Shown piece after piece: positions 6,889 through 14,927 of a stretch of DNA of 39,281 nt (its first letter is position 1; every line of letters begins with the position of its first letter). A program made the position numbers and the translations under genes. Source of the stretch: Micromonospora chalcea (GTDB taxonomy: Bacteria > Actinomycetota > Actinomycetes > Mycobacteriales > Micromonosporaceae). The notes beneath the pieces are model-generated. The model ran no database searches, was not told the DNA's origin, and saw only the letters and a list, made by a program, of their open reading frames with translations. The stretch is from assembly GCF_002926165.1 (NCBI RefSeq), contig NZ_MAGP01000145.1:1-39281 (forward strand). Reading direction: 5' to 3'.

Positions 6889-7820
6889 CGAGTCGTCCCT
6901 CGGGTGCGGGCGTGCCGCTGCGCGGCGACGAAACGCACCATGTCCAGCAGCCAGTCTCGGTCGGTACGCAGGCGCAGGTGGGCCGCGCCCGCGGCGCGCA
7001 GCTCGGCGGCGATCGCCCCGCGCTGGGCGGCCGCCGCCTCGGCGTACCGGCGGCGCAGTCCCGGGTCGGCGGTCTGCACCTCGTGCAGCTCGCCGCTCTC
7101 CGGGTCGACCACCGGCAGCACCCCCACGTCGGGCAGTTCCAGTTCCCGCGGGTCGACCACCTCCACGGCCAGCACGTCGTGGCGGACCCGCAGCTTACGC
7201 AGCGGCCGGCCCCACTGCTGCGGCGGCGCGAGGAAGTCGGAGATGACCACCGCCACGCCGCGCCGCCGGGGCGGCCGGTTGAGCATGTCGACGAGCGCGC
7301 CGAGGTCGCTGCGACCGGGCCGGATCTCGGCGCCGGCCACCGCCCGCAGCAGCCCCTGGGCCTCCTTGCGGCCGGACCGGGCGGGCAGCCGCAGCATCGT
7401 CCCCGGCCCGCCGGCCCCGCCGGTGCCGACGACGGCGCCGATCCGGTTGCCGCCCCGCACGGTGAGATGGGCCAGCGCGGCGACGGCGGCGACCGCCACG
7501 TCCCGCTTGAGCCACCGGCCGGTGCCGAAGTCCAGGCTGGCCGACATGTCCACAGCCAGCCAGGTCTCCAGCTCGCGGTCGGCGACCGTACGCCGCACGT
7601 GCGGCATGGTGGTGCGGGCGGTGACCGGCCAGTCCATCCGGCGCACGTCGTCGCCGGGCCGGTACTCCCGGGACTCCCCCGCCTCGCTGCCCGGGCCGGG
7701 CAGCAGCCCGGCGTAGTCGCCCTGGAGCAGCCCGTCCAGCTTGCGGGTGACCATGAGCTGGAGCCGGGCCAGCACGGCTCCGGAGCGGTCGCCGGTGGCG
7801 AGCCGGGTGGGCGGGGTCAC
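6885..7820 (-). CDS. DUF58 domain-containing protein
   Basis: A protein of about 311 residues. The DUF58 hallmark is REYRPGDDVRRMDW at residues 51-64, followed by a VWA-like fold starting with VDMSASLDFG and a GVAVVISDFLAPP segment. It is cytoplasmic as read, with no membrane span. It is the middle gene of the moxR-DUF58-vwa set and probably links the ATPase to the membrane VWA partner. I chose the GTG at 7820 because it overlaps the moxR stop as GTGA, the usual coupled arrangement; an ATG at 7838 would add six residues but has no better ribosome site. It corresponds to Mycobacterium Rv1480. Confidence 0.85.
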   Translation of the reverse strand: MTPPTRLATGDRSGAVLARLQLMVTRKLDGLLQGDYAGLLPGPGSEAGESREYRPGDDVRRMDWPVTARTTMPHVRRTVADRELETWLAVDMSASLDFGTGRWLKRDVAVAAVAALAHLTVRGGNRIGAVVGTGGAGGPGTMLRLPARSGRKEAQGLLRAVAGAEIRPGRSDLGALVDMLNRPPRRRGVAVVISDFLAPPQQWGRPLRKLRVRHDVLAVEVVDPRELELPDVGVLPVVDPESGELHEVQTADPGLRRRYAEAAAAQRGAIAAELRAAGAAHLRLRTDRDWLLDMVRFVAAQRHARTRGTTR

Positions 7821-8920
7821 GGCCGCTGCCCGGGCCATCCGTTGTGCGGCACCGCCGGCGGCGGCGCGGCCTGCTGACGGGGCGCGACGGCGGGCAGCGG
7901 GATGGTCGACATCACCCGGTGCACGATGTGGTCGGCCGGCACGTCGTCGGCGAGCGCGTCGTAGCTGAGCACCAGCCGGTGTCGCAGGATGTCCGGCGCG
8001 ATGTCCTGCACGTCCTGCGGCAGCGCGTAGTCGCGCCCGCGCAGCAGCGCCAGCGCGCGGGTGGCCCGGACCAGGCCGAGCGAGGCGCGCGGGCTGGCGC
8101 CGTACTGGATGAGCTGGGCGACGTCGGGCATGCCGTGCTCGGCCGGCGCCCGGGTGGCGAGCACCAGCCGGACCGCGTAGTCGACGAGCGCGTTGTGCAC
8201 GAAGACCTGGTCGGCCTTGCGCTGCAGGGCGATCAGGTCGGGGGTGTCGAACACCCGGGCCGGCTCCGGCGGGGCGACGCCCATCCGGTAGACGATCTCG
8301 CGTTCCTCGGCATCGGTCGGGTAGCCCACGACGATCTTCATGAGGAAGCGGTCCCGCTGCGCCTCCGGCAGCGGGTAGACGCCCTCCTGCTCGATCGGGT
8401 TCTGGGTGGCCATCACCAGGAACGGGTCCGGCACCCGGTGACTCTCGCCACCGATGGAGACCTGCCGCTCGCTCATCACCTCCAGCAGCGCCGACTGCAC
8501 CTTGGCCGGCGCGCGGTTGATCTCGTCGGCGAGCAGGAAGTTGACGAAGACCGGACCCAGCTCGACGTCGAACTTCTCGCTGGACTGCCGGTAGATCCGG
8601 GTGCCCATGATGTCGGCGGGCACCAGGTCCGGCGTGAACTGGACCCGGGCGAACGATCCGCCGACGACCCGGGCCAGCGTCTCCACGGCGAGCGTCTTGG
8701 CCACGCCCGGTACGCCCTCCAGCAGGCAGTGCCCCCGGGCCAGCAGCGCGACGAACATCCGCTCGACCATCCGGTCCTGGCCGACGATCACCCGCTTGGT
8801 CTCGAACAGCGCCCGCTCCAGCAGCGTGGCGTCCTGCGCCGGGGTGGTGGCCGCCGGGGGCGGGGCGTCCGGCGGCGCCTCGGTCGGGTTCGGCACGTCG
8901 GGTGTGGTCGGCTGGGCCAC
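7817..8920 (-). CDS. moxR: MoxR family AAA+ ATPase
   Basis: A 367-residue AAA+ ATPase. A Pro/Ala/Thr-rich N-terminal tail of about 30 residues precedes the core. Walker A is GVPGVAKT at 69-76, Walker B is FLLADEIN at 128-135 (Asp132, Glu133), and sensor 1 is in VMATQNPIEQEG. The SPRAS segment near the C-terminus belongs to the lid. MoxR proteins act as chaperones for VWA partner proteins. The GTG at 8920 is the likely start, because GGAGG lies 4 bases upstream; an upstream ATG at 8974 has only a weak site. It is the first gene of moxR-DUF58-vwa, as in Mycobacterium Rv1479-Rv1481. Confidence 0.92.
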   Translation of the reverse strand: MAQPTTPDVPNPTEAPPDAPPPAATTPAQDATLLERALFETKRVIVGQDRMVERMFVALLARGHCLLEGVPGVAKTLAVETLARVVGGSFARVQFTPDLVPADIMGTRIYRQSSEKFDVELGPVFVNFLLADEINRAPAKVQSALLEVMSERQVSIGGESHRVPDPFLVMATQNPIEQEGVYPLPEAQRDRFLMKIVVGYPTDAEEREIVYRMGVAPPEPARVFDTPDLIALQRKADQVFVHNALVDYAVRLVLATRAPAEHGMPDVAQLIQYGASPRASLGLVRATRALALLRGRDYALPQDVQDIAPDILRHRLVLSYDALADDVPADHIVHRVMSTIPLPAVAPRQQAAPPPAVPHNGWPGQRP

Positions 8921-9104
8921 CGGTCCTCCACAGCAGGGTCGTCGTCGCGGCGTGGTGCGTATCAAGACTGTCATGCCTCGCTGAGAGCCGAGGGTGGGAG
9001 AGGCACGATTTTCGCCGCGCCGTCCGGCCACGCCGTACCGCCGCACGAAAACGCTGAACACGGGTGGACAAAAAGGGGTCCGCAGTGTGTACGATTCACC
9101 CCGT

Positions 9105-9136
9105 CGCCGGGCGGCTCCCCCCGTGGCCGCCCGGCG
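9105..9136. other. Stem-loop in the moxR/9174 divergent region
   Basis: CGCCGGGCGG (9105-9114) and CCGCCCGGCG (9127-9136) are perfect reverse complements around a 12-base loop, followed by CTAAAA. It lies upstream of both divergent genes, so it is more likely an operator or an mRNA leader structure of moxR than a terminator. Confidence 0.4.
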
Positions 9137-9160
9137 CTAAAACTCCCGGCGTGCGACGCC

Positions 9161-9166
9161 TAGACT
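9161..9166 (+). promoter_or_regulatory. -10 box of leaderless gene at 9174
   Basis: TAGACT lies 7 bases before the GTG at 9174, and no Shine-Dalgarno sequence is present, so the transcript should start at the start codon. Confidence 0.45.
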
Positions 9167-9173
9167 CGCCCCG

Positions 9174-9383
9174 GTGACGACTCCCAACGCCCCCGAAGAC
9201 GAGCTGATCTGCTCGGCGCGGGGGTGTCGCGCTCCCGCCGCCTACCAGCTCCGCTGGCACAATCCCCGCCTGCACGCGCCCGACCGGCGCAAGACCTGGC
9301 TCGCCTGCCCGGCGCACCGGGACTCCCTCGGGGACTTCCTCGACGCACGCGGCTTCCTCCGCGAGGTGGTCCCGCTTCCCTGA
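9174..9383 (+). CDS. Small conserved Cys-containing protein
   Basis: A 69-residue soluble protein. Conserved-looking features are CSARGCRAPAAYQLRWHNP near residues 13-31 and RRKTWLACPAHRDSLGDFLDARGFL near 38-62. The three cysteines with nearby histidines (CxxxxC ... CPAH) suggest a small metal-binding fold. I recall very similar short proteins in actinomycetes, often mislabelled acetone carboxylase, near PH-domain membrane protein genes as here; real function is unknown. The GTG start is supported by the TAGACT box 7 bases upstream and the absence of a ribosome site. Confidence 0.75.
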   Translation: MTTPNAPEDELICSARGCRAPAAYQLRWHNPRLHAPDRRKTWLACPAHRDSLGDFLDARGFLREVVPLP

Positions 9384-9388
9384 TCGCC

Positions 9389-9394
9389 TACGCT
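9389..9394 (+). promoter_or_regulatory. -10 box before leader peptide at 9401
   Basis: TACGCT is followed 6 bases later by GTG at 9401, predicting a leaderless start for the transcript that carries the two PH-domain genes. Confidence 0.4.
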
Positions 9395-9400
9395 CGAAGC

Positions 9401-9460
9401 GTGAGCGAGCAGACGACCCGAGCCCGTACCGGCGGCGAGCACGGCAGGTCCTCCCGGTGA
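9401..9460 (+). CDS. Possible 19-residue leaderless leader peptide
   Basis: GTG start, 19 codons, with a TGA stop overlapping the GTG of the PH-domain gene at 9457 (GTGA). The peptide is polar and Arg/Thr/Ser-rich. There is a TACGCT box 6 bases before its GTG, while the downstream GTG has only a GGTCCTCCCG sequence before it. A leaderless frame feeding ribosomes into the membrane-protein gene would explain this. The peptide itself may have no function. Confidence 0.35.
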   Translation: MSEQTTRARTGGEHGRSSR

Positions 9461-9984
9461 GCGGTGACGGCCACACCGGCCTCCCGCCCGCGTCGCGCAG
9501 CGCGCTGGAGCCCTGGCCGGACACCGTCGACTGGCGGCCGATCTCCCGCGACCTGATCTGGGTGGAGCTGATCCGGCTCGGCATCGGGCTGGCGGCGCTG
9601 CTGGTGGTGCTCGGCGTGGCCTGGGCGCTGTCCGGGCACTGGCTGCTCGGCGCCGCCGTCGGCGTGGCCCTGCTGATCGGCGTCTGGCGGGCGATCACCA
9701 TCGTGCGCGCGGTCCGCGCCTGGGGGTACGCCGAGCGCGACGACGACCTGCTGGTGCGGCACGGTCTGCTGGTGCGGCGGCTCTCCATCGTGCCGTACTC
9801 CCGGATGCAGTTCGTCGACGTGAGCGCCGGTCCGCTGGAGCGTGCCTTCGACCTCGCCACGGTGCAGTTGCACACGGCGGCGGCCGCCAGCGACGCCCGG
9901 GTGCCGGGGCTGCGTCCGGCCGAGGCGTCCCGGCTGCGCGACCGGCTCACCGCGCTGGGCGAGGACCGGGCGGAGGGCCTGTGA
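9457..9984 (+). CDS. PH-domain membrane protein (YdbS-like)
   Basis: A 175-residue membrane protein. Two adjacent hydrophobic spans lie at about 38-58 and 60-80, followed by a bacterial PH domain (bPH2) containing DDDLLVRHGLLVRRLSIVPYSRMQFVDVSAGPLERAFDLATVQLHTA, shown here in part as the RLSIVPYSRMQFVDV and RAFDLATVQLHTA signatures. Proteins of this type pair with a larger multi-PH protein, as YdbS does with YdbT in Bacillus. Its stop overlaps the start of that larger gene by 4 bases (GTGA). The GTG at 9457 overlaps a short upstream frame in the same manner, giving a chain of three coupled frames. Confidence 0.85.
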   Translation: MSGDGHTGLPPASRSALEPWPDTVDWRPISRDLIWVELIRLGIGLAALLVVLGVAWALSGHWLLGAAVGVALLIGVWRAITIVRAVRAWGYAERDDDLLVRHGLLVRRLSIVPYSRMQFVDVSAGPLERAFDLATVQLHTAAAASDARVPGLRPAEASRLRDRLTALGEDRAEGL

Positions 9985-11591
9985 GCGACCGGAGCGATCC
10001 CGGCGCGCCGCGGCCCCACGACGACCGGCCCGGGGCGGCGCCCGGTCCCCCACCGCCGGTCGGTCCGGAACAGCCGCCCGGGCCGGGTTACGGGCCGCCC
10101 GCCGCGCCGCCCGGCTACGGACCGCCGCCCGGATACGCGCCACCACCCGGTTACGGGCCCCCGCCCGGATACGGGACGGCAGCCGACGCGACGCCCGGGC
10201 CGTGGCCCGCGCCCGCGCCGCCGTACCCGGGTCCCTGGGGTCCGGCGGCCGCGCCCTCGGCGGACGGCGAGGAACCGCGGCAGCGGCTGCATCCGCTGAG
10301 CCCCGCGCTGCACGGCGCGAAGTCACTCGTCGTCGTGATCGCCGGTCTGTCCTGGTCGACGCTGTCGCGGGTCGGGTTCGGCTGGTTCGCCCTGCTGGTC
10401 ACGGTCTTCGTGCTCGGGGCCACCGTGCTGTCCGTGGTGAGCTGGTGGAACACCGGTTACCACCTGGTGGGCCGGGAGCTGCGCGTGTACGAGGGCCTGC
10501 TGTGGCGGCGCACGCGCGCCATCCCGCTGGAACGGTTGCAGGCGGTGGAGGTGGTCCGGCCGCTGCTGGCCCAGCTCACCGGCCTGGCCGAGCTGCGGCT
10601 CGAGGTGGTCGGCGGGGGCAAGACCGAGGCGCCGCTGGCCTACCTCAGCGTGGCCGAGGCCACGGTGCTGCGGCAGCGGCTGCTCGCTGTCGCCGGCCGG
10701 GCCCCGACGCCCGCCGCGACCGAGCCGGGCGTGCCGGCCGCCTCGGGTACGCCTGTCGCGCCCGCGCCGGCCGGCCGCCGGCTGCACGTCGTCCGCAACC
10801 AGGACCTGCTGGTCAGCCAGTTGCTCACGCCGCAGGCGTTCCTGCTGCCGGTCGGCGTGGTGTTCGTGGGCGCCCAGTTCCTCTCCGAGGGCTCGTGGTC
10901 GTTCATCGCGGTGGCGAGCACGCTCACCGCGATGGCGGGTGTGGTGCTGCAACCGGTCCGGCGGGTGCTCGACGACTGGAGTTTCCGGCTCGACCGGGAC
11001 GACGGCACGCTGCGTGTGCACAACGGGCTGCTGGAGACGCGGGTGCAGACGGTGCCGCTGCACCGGGTGCAGACCGTGCGGGCGACCTGGCCGCTGCTCT
11101 GGCGGATGAAGGGCTGGCTGCGGCTGCGGCTGGAGGTGGCCGGCTACTCGGCCGGTGAGCCGGACGACCGCAACCGCCCGGACCGGCTGCTGCCGGTCGG
11201 CGACGCCGGCACCGGCGCGATGGTGGTGGCGGAGGTGCTGCCCGGCGTGCGGCTGGACGAGCTGCCCGGCACGCCGCCCCCGTCCCGGGCCCGCTGGCTG
11301 CGCCCGCTGAGCCGCAAGGTGGTCGGCGCCGGTCTCGACGAGCGGGTGTTCGTGGCCCGGTCCGGGCTGCTGACCCGCCAGCTGACGCTGGTGCCGTACG
11401 CCCGGATCCAGAGCGTGCGCGTCACCCAGGGCCCGGCGCAGCGGCTGCTGCGGCTGGCCACCGTGCACGCGGACACCGCGGGCGGGGCCGGGGCGGCGGC
11501 GGTCGACCGGGACCTGGCCGACGCCTGGGAGCTGGCCGCGGAGCTGACCGAGCGGTCGCGGGCCGCGCGCCGGGCCGACCACCGCCGCTGA
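9981..11591 (+). CDS. Multi-PH-domain membrane protein (YdbT-like)
   Basis: A 536-residue membrane protein. Residues 1-90 are a low-complexity cytoplasmic tail rich in Pro, Gly and Tyr, with repeated GYGPP/GYAPP units. It then has paired membrane spans near 115-155, a PH domain (ELRVYEGLLWRRTRAIPLERLQAVEVV), a second span pair near 280-320, and two further PH domains, with RVQTVPLHRVQTVRATWPLL and RQLTLVPYARIQSVRVTQG. The repeated [RT]xxxxPLxRxQxVxV pattern defines three bPH2 copies. It is translationally coupled to the smaller PH protein. YdbS/YdbT pairs have been linked to resistance to some antimicrobial peptides in Bacillus; a role here is inference. Confidence 0.87.
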   Translation: MSDRSDPGAPRPHDDRPGAAPGPPPPVGPEQPPGPGYGPPAAPPGYGPPPGYAPPPGYGPPPGYGTAADATPGPWPAPAPPYPGPWGPAAAPSADGEEPRQRLHPLSPALHGAKSLVVVIAGLSWSTLSRVGFGWFALLVTVFVLGATVLSVVSWWNTGYHLVGRELRVYEGLLWRRTRAIPLERLQAVEVVRPLLAQLTGLAELRLEVVGGGKTEAPLAYLSVAEATVLRQRLLAVAGRAPTPAATEPGVPAASGTPVAPAPAGRRLHVVRNQDLLVSQLLTPQAFLLPVGVVFVGAQFLSEGSWSFIAVASTLTAMAGVVLQPVRRVLDDWSFRLDRDDGTLRVHNGLLETRVQTVPLHRVQTVRATWPLLWRMKGWLRLRLEVAGYSAGEPDDRNRPDRLLPVGDAGTGAMVVAEVLPGVRLDELPGTPPPSRARWLRPLSRKVVGAGLDERVFVARSGLLTRQLTLVPYARIQSVRVTQGPAQRLLRLATVHADTAGGAGAAAVDRDLADAWELAAELTERSRAARRADHRR

Positions 11592-11604
11592 CCCGCCAGC
11601 GGGG

Positions 11605-12660
11605 CTAGCGTCGCTCGGCCGGCACCGCGTCCCGGTCGTCCGCGGGGGTGTCGGCCGCGGTGGCGGGCTGCGGCACGCCGGCCGCGCCGGCGGGCTCACC
11701 GGCACGCCGGGCCCGCCGCGCCGCCCACCAGCGCTCGGCCAGGCCGACCACCAGGAACGTCATGCCCACGTACGCCCAGCCGACCAGCACGTCGATCAGG
11801 TAGTGCTCGCCGCTGTACATCAGCGTGAACGTCATGGCCAGCGGATACGCCAGCATCAGCGGCCACCAGCGCTTGCGCACCGACCGCATGAAGAACAGCA
11901 CCACGAACAGCGCGAACGCGGTGTGCAGCGACGGCATGGCGGCCACCGGGTTGGAGGCGATCTGCCCGGCGTTGAGCAGATTGCCCGCGCCGTGCATGCC
12001 GATCTCCTTCCACCCCCGGGTGGAGATCCGCGCGACCTCGGTCAGCAGGCCGTTCTGCGCCGCCCACCACGGCGGCGCGGCCGGGTAGGCGAAGTAGGTG
12101 ACCAGGCCGGCCGCGCACAGGAAGCCCCAGCGGGACATGTACGCGATCCAGCGCCGCCGGTTGCGCATCCACAGCACGGCCGCGGCGGCGAACGTCGCCA
12201 CGAAGTGCGAGAAGTAGATCCAGCTCACCAGCACGTCCCACCAGCGCACCTCGGACGGGTCGTACAGGCGCTCCTGCAGCCAGATCGTCGGCACCTCACC
12301 GCCGGTGAGCCAGCCGGTGAGGAACCGGTCGGCGACGATCAGCTCCATCGCGTGCGGGGTGGCGCCGTTGTCGGCGAAGCCCCGGGACAGGTTGTACGCG
12401 GCGAGCAGCAGCACCACCGGGATCCAGTCCCGGGCGAAGCGCAGGTGGCTGCGCCACGGGCGGGCCGAGTTCCAGGCGATGGTGCCGGCCCAGATCCACA
12501 GGAACGCGTACGCCGGGTCGGTGGGCAGGCCGATGACGAGCCAGCCCGCCACGAAGGTGACGCCCCAGATGGTCATCGCGATCACACGGCGGCGCCCGCC
12601 GTCGGGCGACTCGGTGGTCGCGTCGGGGGCGGGGGTCGGAGATTGTGTCTGCTCGGCCAT
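11605..12660 (-). CDS. PAP2-family phosphatase / lipid phosphotransferase
   Basis: A 351-residue integral membrane protein with a polar N-terminal tail (about 27 residues), about six membrane spans and a polar Ala/Pro-rich C-tail. The PAP2-type active-site segments are PSLHTAFALFVV (motif 2) and YSGEHYLIDVLVGW (motif 3), and YPAAPPWW is typical of the Aur1/Ipt1-like inositolphosphotransferase branch. Likely substrates are lipid phosphates or phosphoinositol lipids, acted on at the outer face of the membrane. The ATG at 12660 has no Shine-Dalgarno site; a TAACCT box lies 8 bases upstream, so it may be nearly leaderless. It is convergent with the PH-domain gene, with only 13 bases between stops. 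Confidence 0.82.
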   Translation of the reverse strand: MAEQTQSPTPAPDATTESPDGGRRRVIAMTIWGVTFVAGWLVIGLPTDPAYAFLWIWAGTIAWNSARPWRSHLRFARDWIPVVLLLAAYNLSRGFADNGATPHAMELIVADRFLTGWLTGGEVPTIWLQERLYDPSEVRWWDVLVSWIYFSHFVATFAAAAVLWMRNRRRWIAYMSRWGFLCAAGLVTYFAYPAAPPWWAAQNGLLTEVARISTRGWKEIGMHGAGNLLNAGQIASNPVAAMPSLHTAFALFVVLFFMRSVRKRWWPLMLAYPLAMTFTLMYSGEHYLIDVLVGWAYVGMTFLVVGLAERWWAARRARRAGEPAGAAGVPQPATAADTPADDRDAVPAERR

Positions 12661-12668
12661 CGCGGACA

Positions 12669-12674
12669 AGGTTA
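12669..12674 (-). promoter_or_regulatory. Candidate -10 of PAP2 gene
   Basis: On the minus strand TAACCT lies 8 bases before the ATG at 12660; no ribosome site is visible, so a leaderless or near-leaderless start is plausible. Confidence 0.3.
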
Positions 12675-12761
12675 ACGGCGGGCGACGGGCGGGCCTGCTG
12701 GCGGGCGGGGACGACACGGGCGCGGCGGCTCGGACGCCGGACGGCCCCCGTTCATCTGCAC

Positions 12762-12767
12762 TAGGCT
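12762..12767 (+). promoter_or_regulatory. -10 box of leaderless thioesterase gene
   Basis: TAGGCT, a strong principal-sigma -10 match, lies 7 bases before the ATG at 12775. Confidence 0.5.
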
Positions 12768-12774
12768 CGGCCGC

Positions 12775-13179
12775 ATGCAGGAGCAGCCGGAGTCGCCCTT
12801 CACGCCGGGCCTGACCGCCCGCGTCGAGCTGACAGTGACCGACGCCGACACCGCGCAGGCGGTGGGCTCCGGGGACGTGCCGGTGCTCGGCACCCCGCGC
12901 GTGCTGGCGCTGGCCGAGGCGGCGACGGTGGCCGCCACCGCGACCCGGATGCCGTCCGGGTCGACCACCGTCGGCGTACGGGTGGAGCTGGAGCACCGCG
13001 CGGCCACCCCGGTCGGGCGTACCGTGGCCGCCCACGCCGAGCTGGTGAAGGTCGACGGGAAGCGGCTCGTCTTCGAGGTGACTGTCACCGACGGTCCGAC
13101 GGTGGCGGCGCAGGGCCGGGTCGAGCGGGCGCTGGTCGACCGGCAGCGCTTCGTCGAGCGGGCCCTCGGCCCGTCATGA
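12775..13179 (+). CDS. Hotdog-fold thioesterase (FlK-like)
   Basis: A 134-residue protein with the single hotdog domain of the fluoroacetyl-CoA thioesterase-like family. Visible features are the N-terminal strand (LTARVELTVTDADTAQAVGSG), the LGTPRVLALAEAATVAAT helix containing the Glu expected in the active site, and the STTVGVRVELEHRAATPVGRTV strand pair with a conserved His. The substrate cannot be told; the fluoroacetate enzyme is only the best-known relative. It is probably leaderless (TAGGCT 7 bases upstream). Its stop overlaps the start of the next gene (ATGA), so the thioesterase and the metallo-hydrolase are coupled. Confidence 0.82.
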   Translation: MQEQPESPFTPGLTARVELTVTDADTAQAVGSGDVPVLGTPRVLALAEAATVAATATRMPSGSTTVGVRVELEHRAATPVGRTVAAHAELVKVDGKRLVFEVTVTDGPTVAAQGRVERALVDRQRFVERALGPS

Positions 13180-14003
13180 CCGCCGGCTTCACCGAGGTCG
13201 CCCCCGGTGTGCACGTGCGACGTGAGCCGCTGCTGGCGGTGAACGTGGTGCTCGTGGTCGGCGACGGCGCGGCGCTGCTGGTCGACACGCTCTCCACGGC
13301 CGGGCAGGCGCGGGAACTGGCGGCGGCGGCGCGGGCAGTGACGCCGTACCCGTGGACGATCGTGAACACGCACCACCACTTCGACCACTGTTTCGGCAAC
13401 GCCACGCTGGCCGGGCCGGACACCGCGATCTACGCGCACCCGCAGGCCGTGGCGGCGCTGCGGGACCGGCCGGACGCGCTGCGCCGCGCCGCGTACGAGG
13501 AGATGCGCGCCGAGCAGCCGGCGCTGGCCGAGGAGCTGGCGCGTACCGAGCCGCGGGCGCCGACGCACGAGGTGGTCGAGGAGACGGTGCTCGACGTCGG
13601 GGGCCGCCGGGTGGTGCTGCGCCATCCCGGGCACGGGCACACCGACGCCGACCTGGTGGTGCACGTGCCCGATGCGGACGTGCTGGTGGCCGGCGATCTG
13701 GTGGAGCAGAGCGGGCCGCCGGCGTTCGAGGAGTCGTACCCGTTGCGGTGGCCGGACGCGCTGGCCGACCTGCTGCGCCTGACCACGCCCGCGACGGTGG
13801 TGGTGCCGGGCCACGGCGAGCCGGTCGGCGCGGATTTCGTCCGCGAGCAGCACGCGCAGCTCGCGCGGCAGGCGTGGCTGATCCGCGCCGGGCACACCGG
13901 CAGCGCGCCGCCGGAGCGGGTGGCGGCCGAGTCGCCGTTCGGCGCCCGGCCGGGCCTGATCGCCGCCCGCCGCGGCTACGCCGAACTCGACGGCACCGCC
14001 TGA
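13176..14003 (+). CDS. Metallo-beta-lactamase-fold hydrolase
   Basis: A 275-residue MBL-fold enzyme with a complete metal site: HHHFDH at residues 66-71, a further His in LRHPGHGHTDADLVVH, Asp in VLVAGDLVE, and the last His in VVPGHGEPV. There is no signal peptide, so it acts in the cytoplasm. It resembles the broad glyoxalase-II/quorum-quenching-like group; the exact substrate is unknown. Coupling to the thioesterase upstream suggests the pair works on the same thioester or ester class. Its stop is 14 bases from the end of the convergent APH-like gene, with no obvious terminator. Confidence 0.88.
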   Translation: MTAGFTEVAPGVHVRREPLLAVNVVLVVGDGAALLVDTLSTAGQARELAAAARAVTPYPWTIVNTHHHFDHCFGNATLAGPDTAIYAHPQAVAALRDRPDALRRAAYEEMRAEQPALAEELARTEPRAPTHEVVEETVLDVGGRRVVLRHPGHGHTDADLVVHVPDADVLVAGDLVEQSGPPAFEESYPLRWPDALADLLRLTTPATVVVPGHGEPVGADFVREQHAQLARQAWLIRAGHTGSAPPERVAAESPFGARPGLIAARRGYAELDGTA

Positions 14004-14017
14004 GTGGCGGCCCGGGC

Positions 14018-14917
14018 TCAGCCGGCGTCGGCGAGGATCTCGCGGAGACGGTTGCGGCACTCGGCGACGAACGCCGGGAACGTGTGCCAGTAGTAGGAGA
14101 CGCCGCTGGCCGCCACCCCGAGCGCCCAGGCGCGGGCCCGTGCCCAGGTCACGTCGTCGACACCGAGCGCCTCCCGGTAGGCGTGCCGGGCCGGCGGCGG
14201 CAGGTCCCAGATCGGCGCGTGTTCCGCGTCCGGGAACCCGACGGTCAGCCCGCCGAAGTCGATCACCGCGCACAGCCGGCCGTCGCGTGCCAGCACATTG
14301 GTGGGCTTGAGGTCGGTGTGCAGCCAGACGTGCCGGCCGGCGGGTTCGGGCAGGGTGAGGGCGTCGCGCCAGAGCCGGTGCAGGGTGTCGACGTCGGTCT
14401 CGTCGCCGATCCTGCTCCGGCAGTCGTCGAGCGCCGCGCTGACCCAGGTGTCACAGGGGTGCAGGCTGCCGCCGCGGTATCCGCTCAGCGCGTCCGCGCG
14501 GGTCGCGCCGAGCAGGTCGGCCGCGTGCAGGTGACGTACGAACACCGCCAGGTCGGCGCCGAGGGCGGCCCAGTCCCGGACCGTGCCGGGTCCGACCTCG
14601 TCGCCGTGGATCCACCGCTGCACCGACCACGGCAGCGGGAAGGCGGCGGTCGGCGTCCCGGCGTGGAGCGGTTCCGGCACCGGGTACGGCAGCAGTGGCG
14701 CGAGCCGGGGCAGCCACAGCTGTTCCTTGCGCAGCGCGCCGGCCTTCTCCGCGGTGCGGGGCAGCCGGACGAGCAGGTCGTCGCCGAGCCGGTACATGGT
14801 GTTGTCGGTCCCGGCGCCGGCCGGGGTCAACGGCAGCGCGGCCCACTCGGGGCGCTGGTCGGTCAGCAGCGCCCGGACGATCCCCTCGTCCACAGCTGTC
14901 TCGTCCTGGTGCAGCAT
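14018..14917 (-). CDS. Aminoglycoside phosphotransferase (APH) family kinase
   Basis: A 299-residue protein with the APH/choline kinase fold. The catalytic loop is HTDLKPTN at 200-207 (Asp202, Asn207), the metal-binding IDFG has Asp220, and the N-terminal lobe has DNTMYRLGDDLLVRLPR with the ATP-binding region. The QRWIHGD hinge is typical of the family. Members phosphorylate aminoglycosides, macrolides or ordinary metabolites, so resistance cannot be claimed. The ATG at 14917 lies 10 bases after the marR stop on the same strand, so the two are likely co-transcribed; longer in-frame starts overlap marR. An adjacent MarR regulator and efflux pump make a stress or drug-related role plausible. 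Confidence 0.85.
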   Translation of the reverse strand: MLHQDETAVDEGIVRALLTDQRPEWAALPLTPAGAGTDNTMYRLGDDLLVRLPRTAEKAGALRKEQLWLPRLAPLLPYPVPEPLHAGTPTAAFPLPWSVQRWIHGDEVGPGTVRDWAALGADLAVFVRHLHAADLLGATRADALSGYRGGSLHPCDTWVSAALDDCRSRIGDETDVDTLHRLWRDALTLPEPAGRHVWLHTDLKPTNVLARDGRLCAVIDFGGLTVGFPDAEHAPIWDLPPPARHAYREALGVDDVTWARARAWALGVAASGVSYYWHTFPAFVAECRNRLREILADAG

Positions 14918-14927
14918 CACCCGGCGA

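Larger units (their letters stand above)
8921..9173. other. Divergent promoter region, moxR and gene 9174
   Basis: A 253-base divergent intergenic region. It contains an A-rich patch (GGACAAAAAGGGG near 9067), a 10-bp stem-loop at 9105-9136, and the -10 box of the rightward gene. I could not pick out a convincing moxR promoter. Confidence 0.5.

Noticed and set aside
6885..9071. A 728-codon frame joining DUF58 to sequence opposite the moxR frame
   Set aside because: The N-terminal two thirds is Arg/Ala/Gly-rich shadow of moxR. The DUF58 protein starts at 7820 or 7838.
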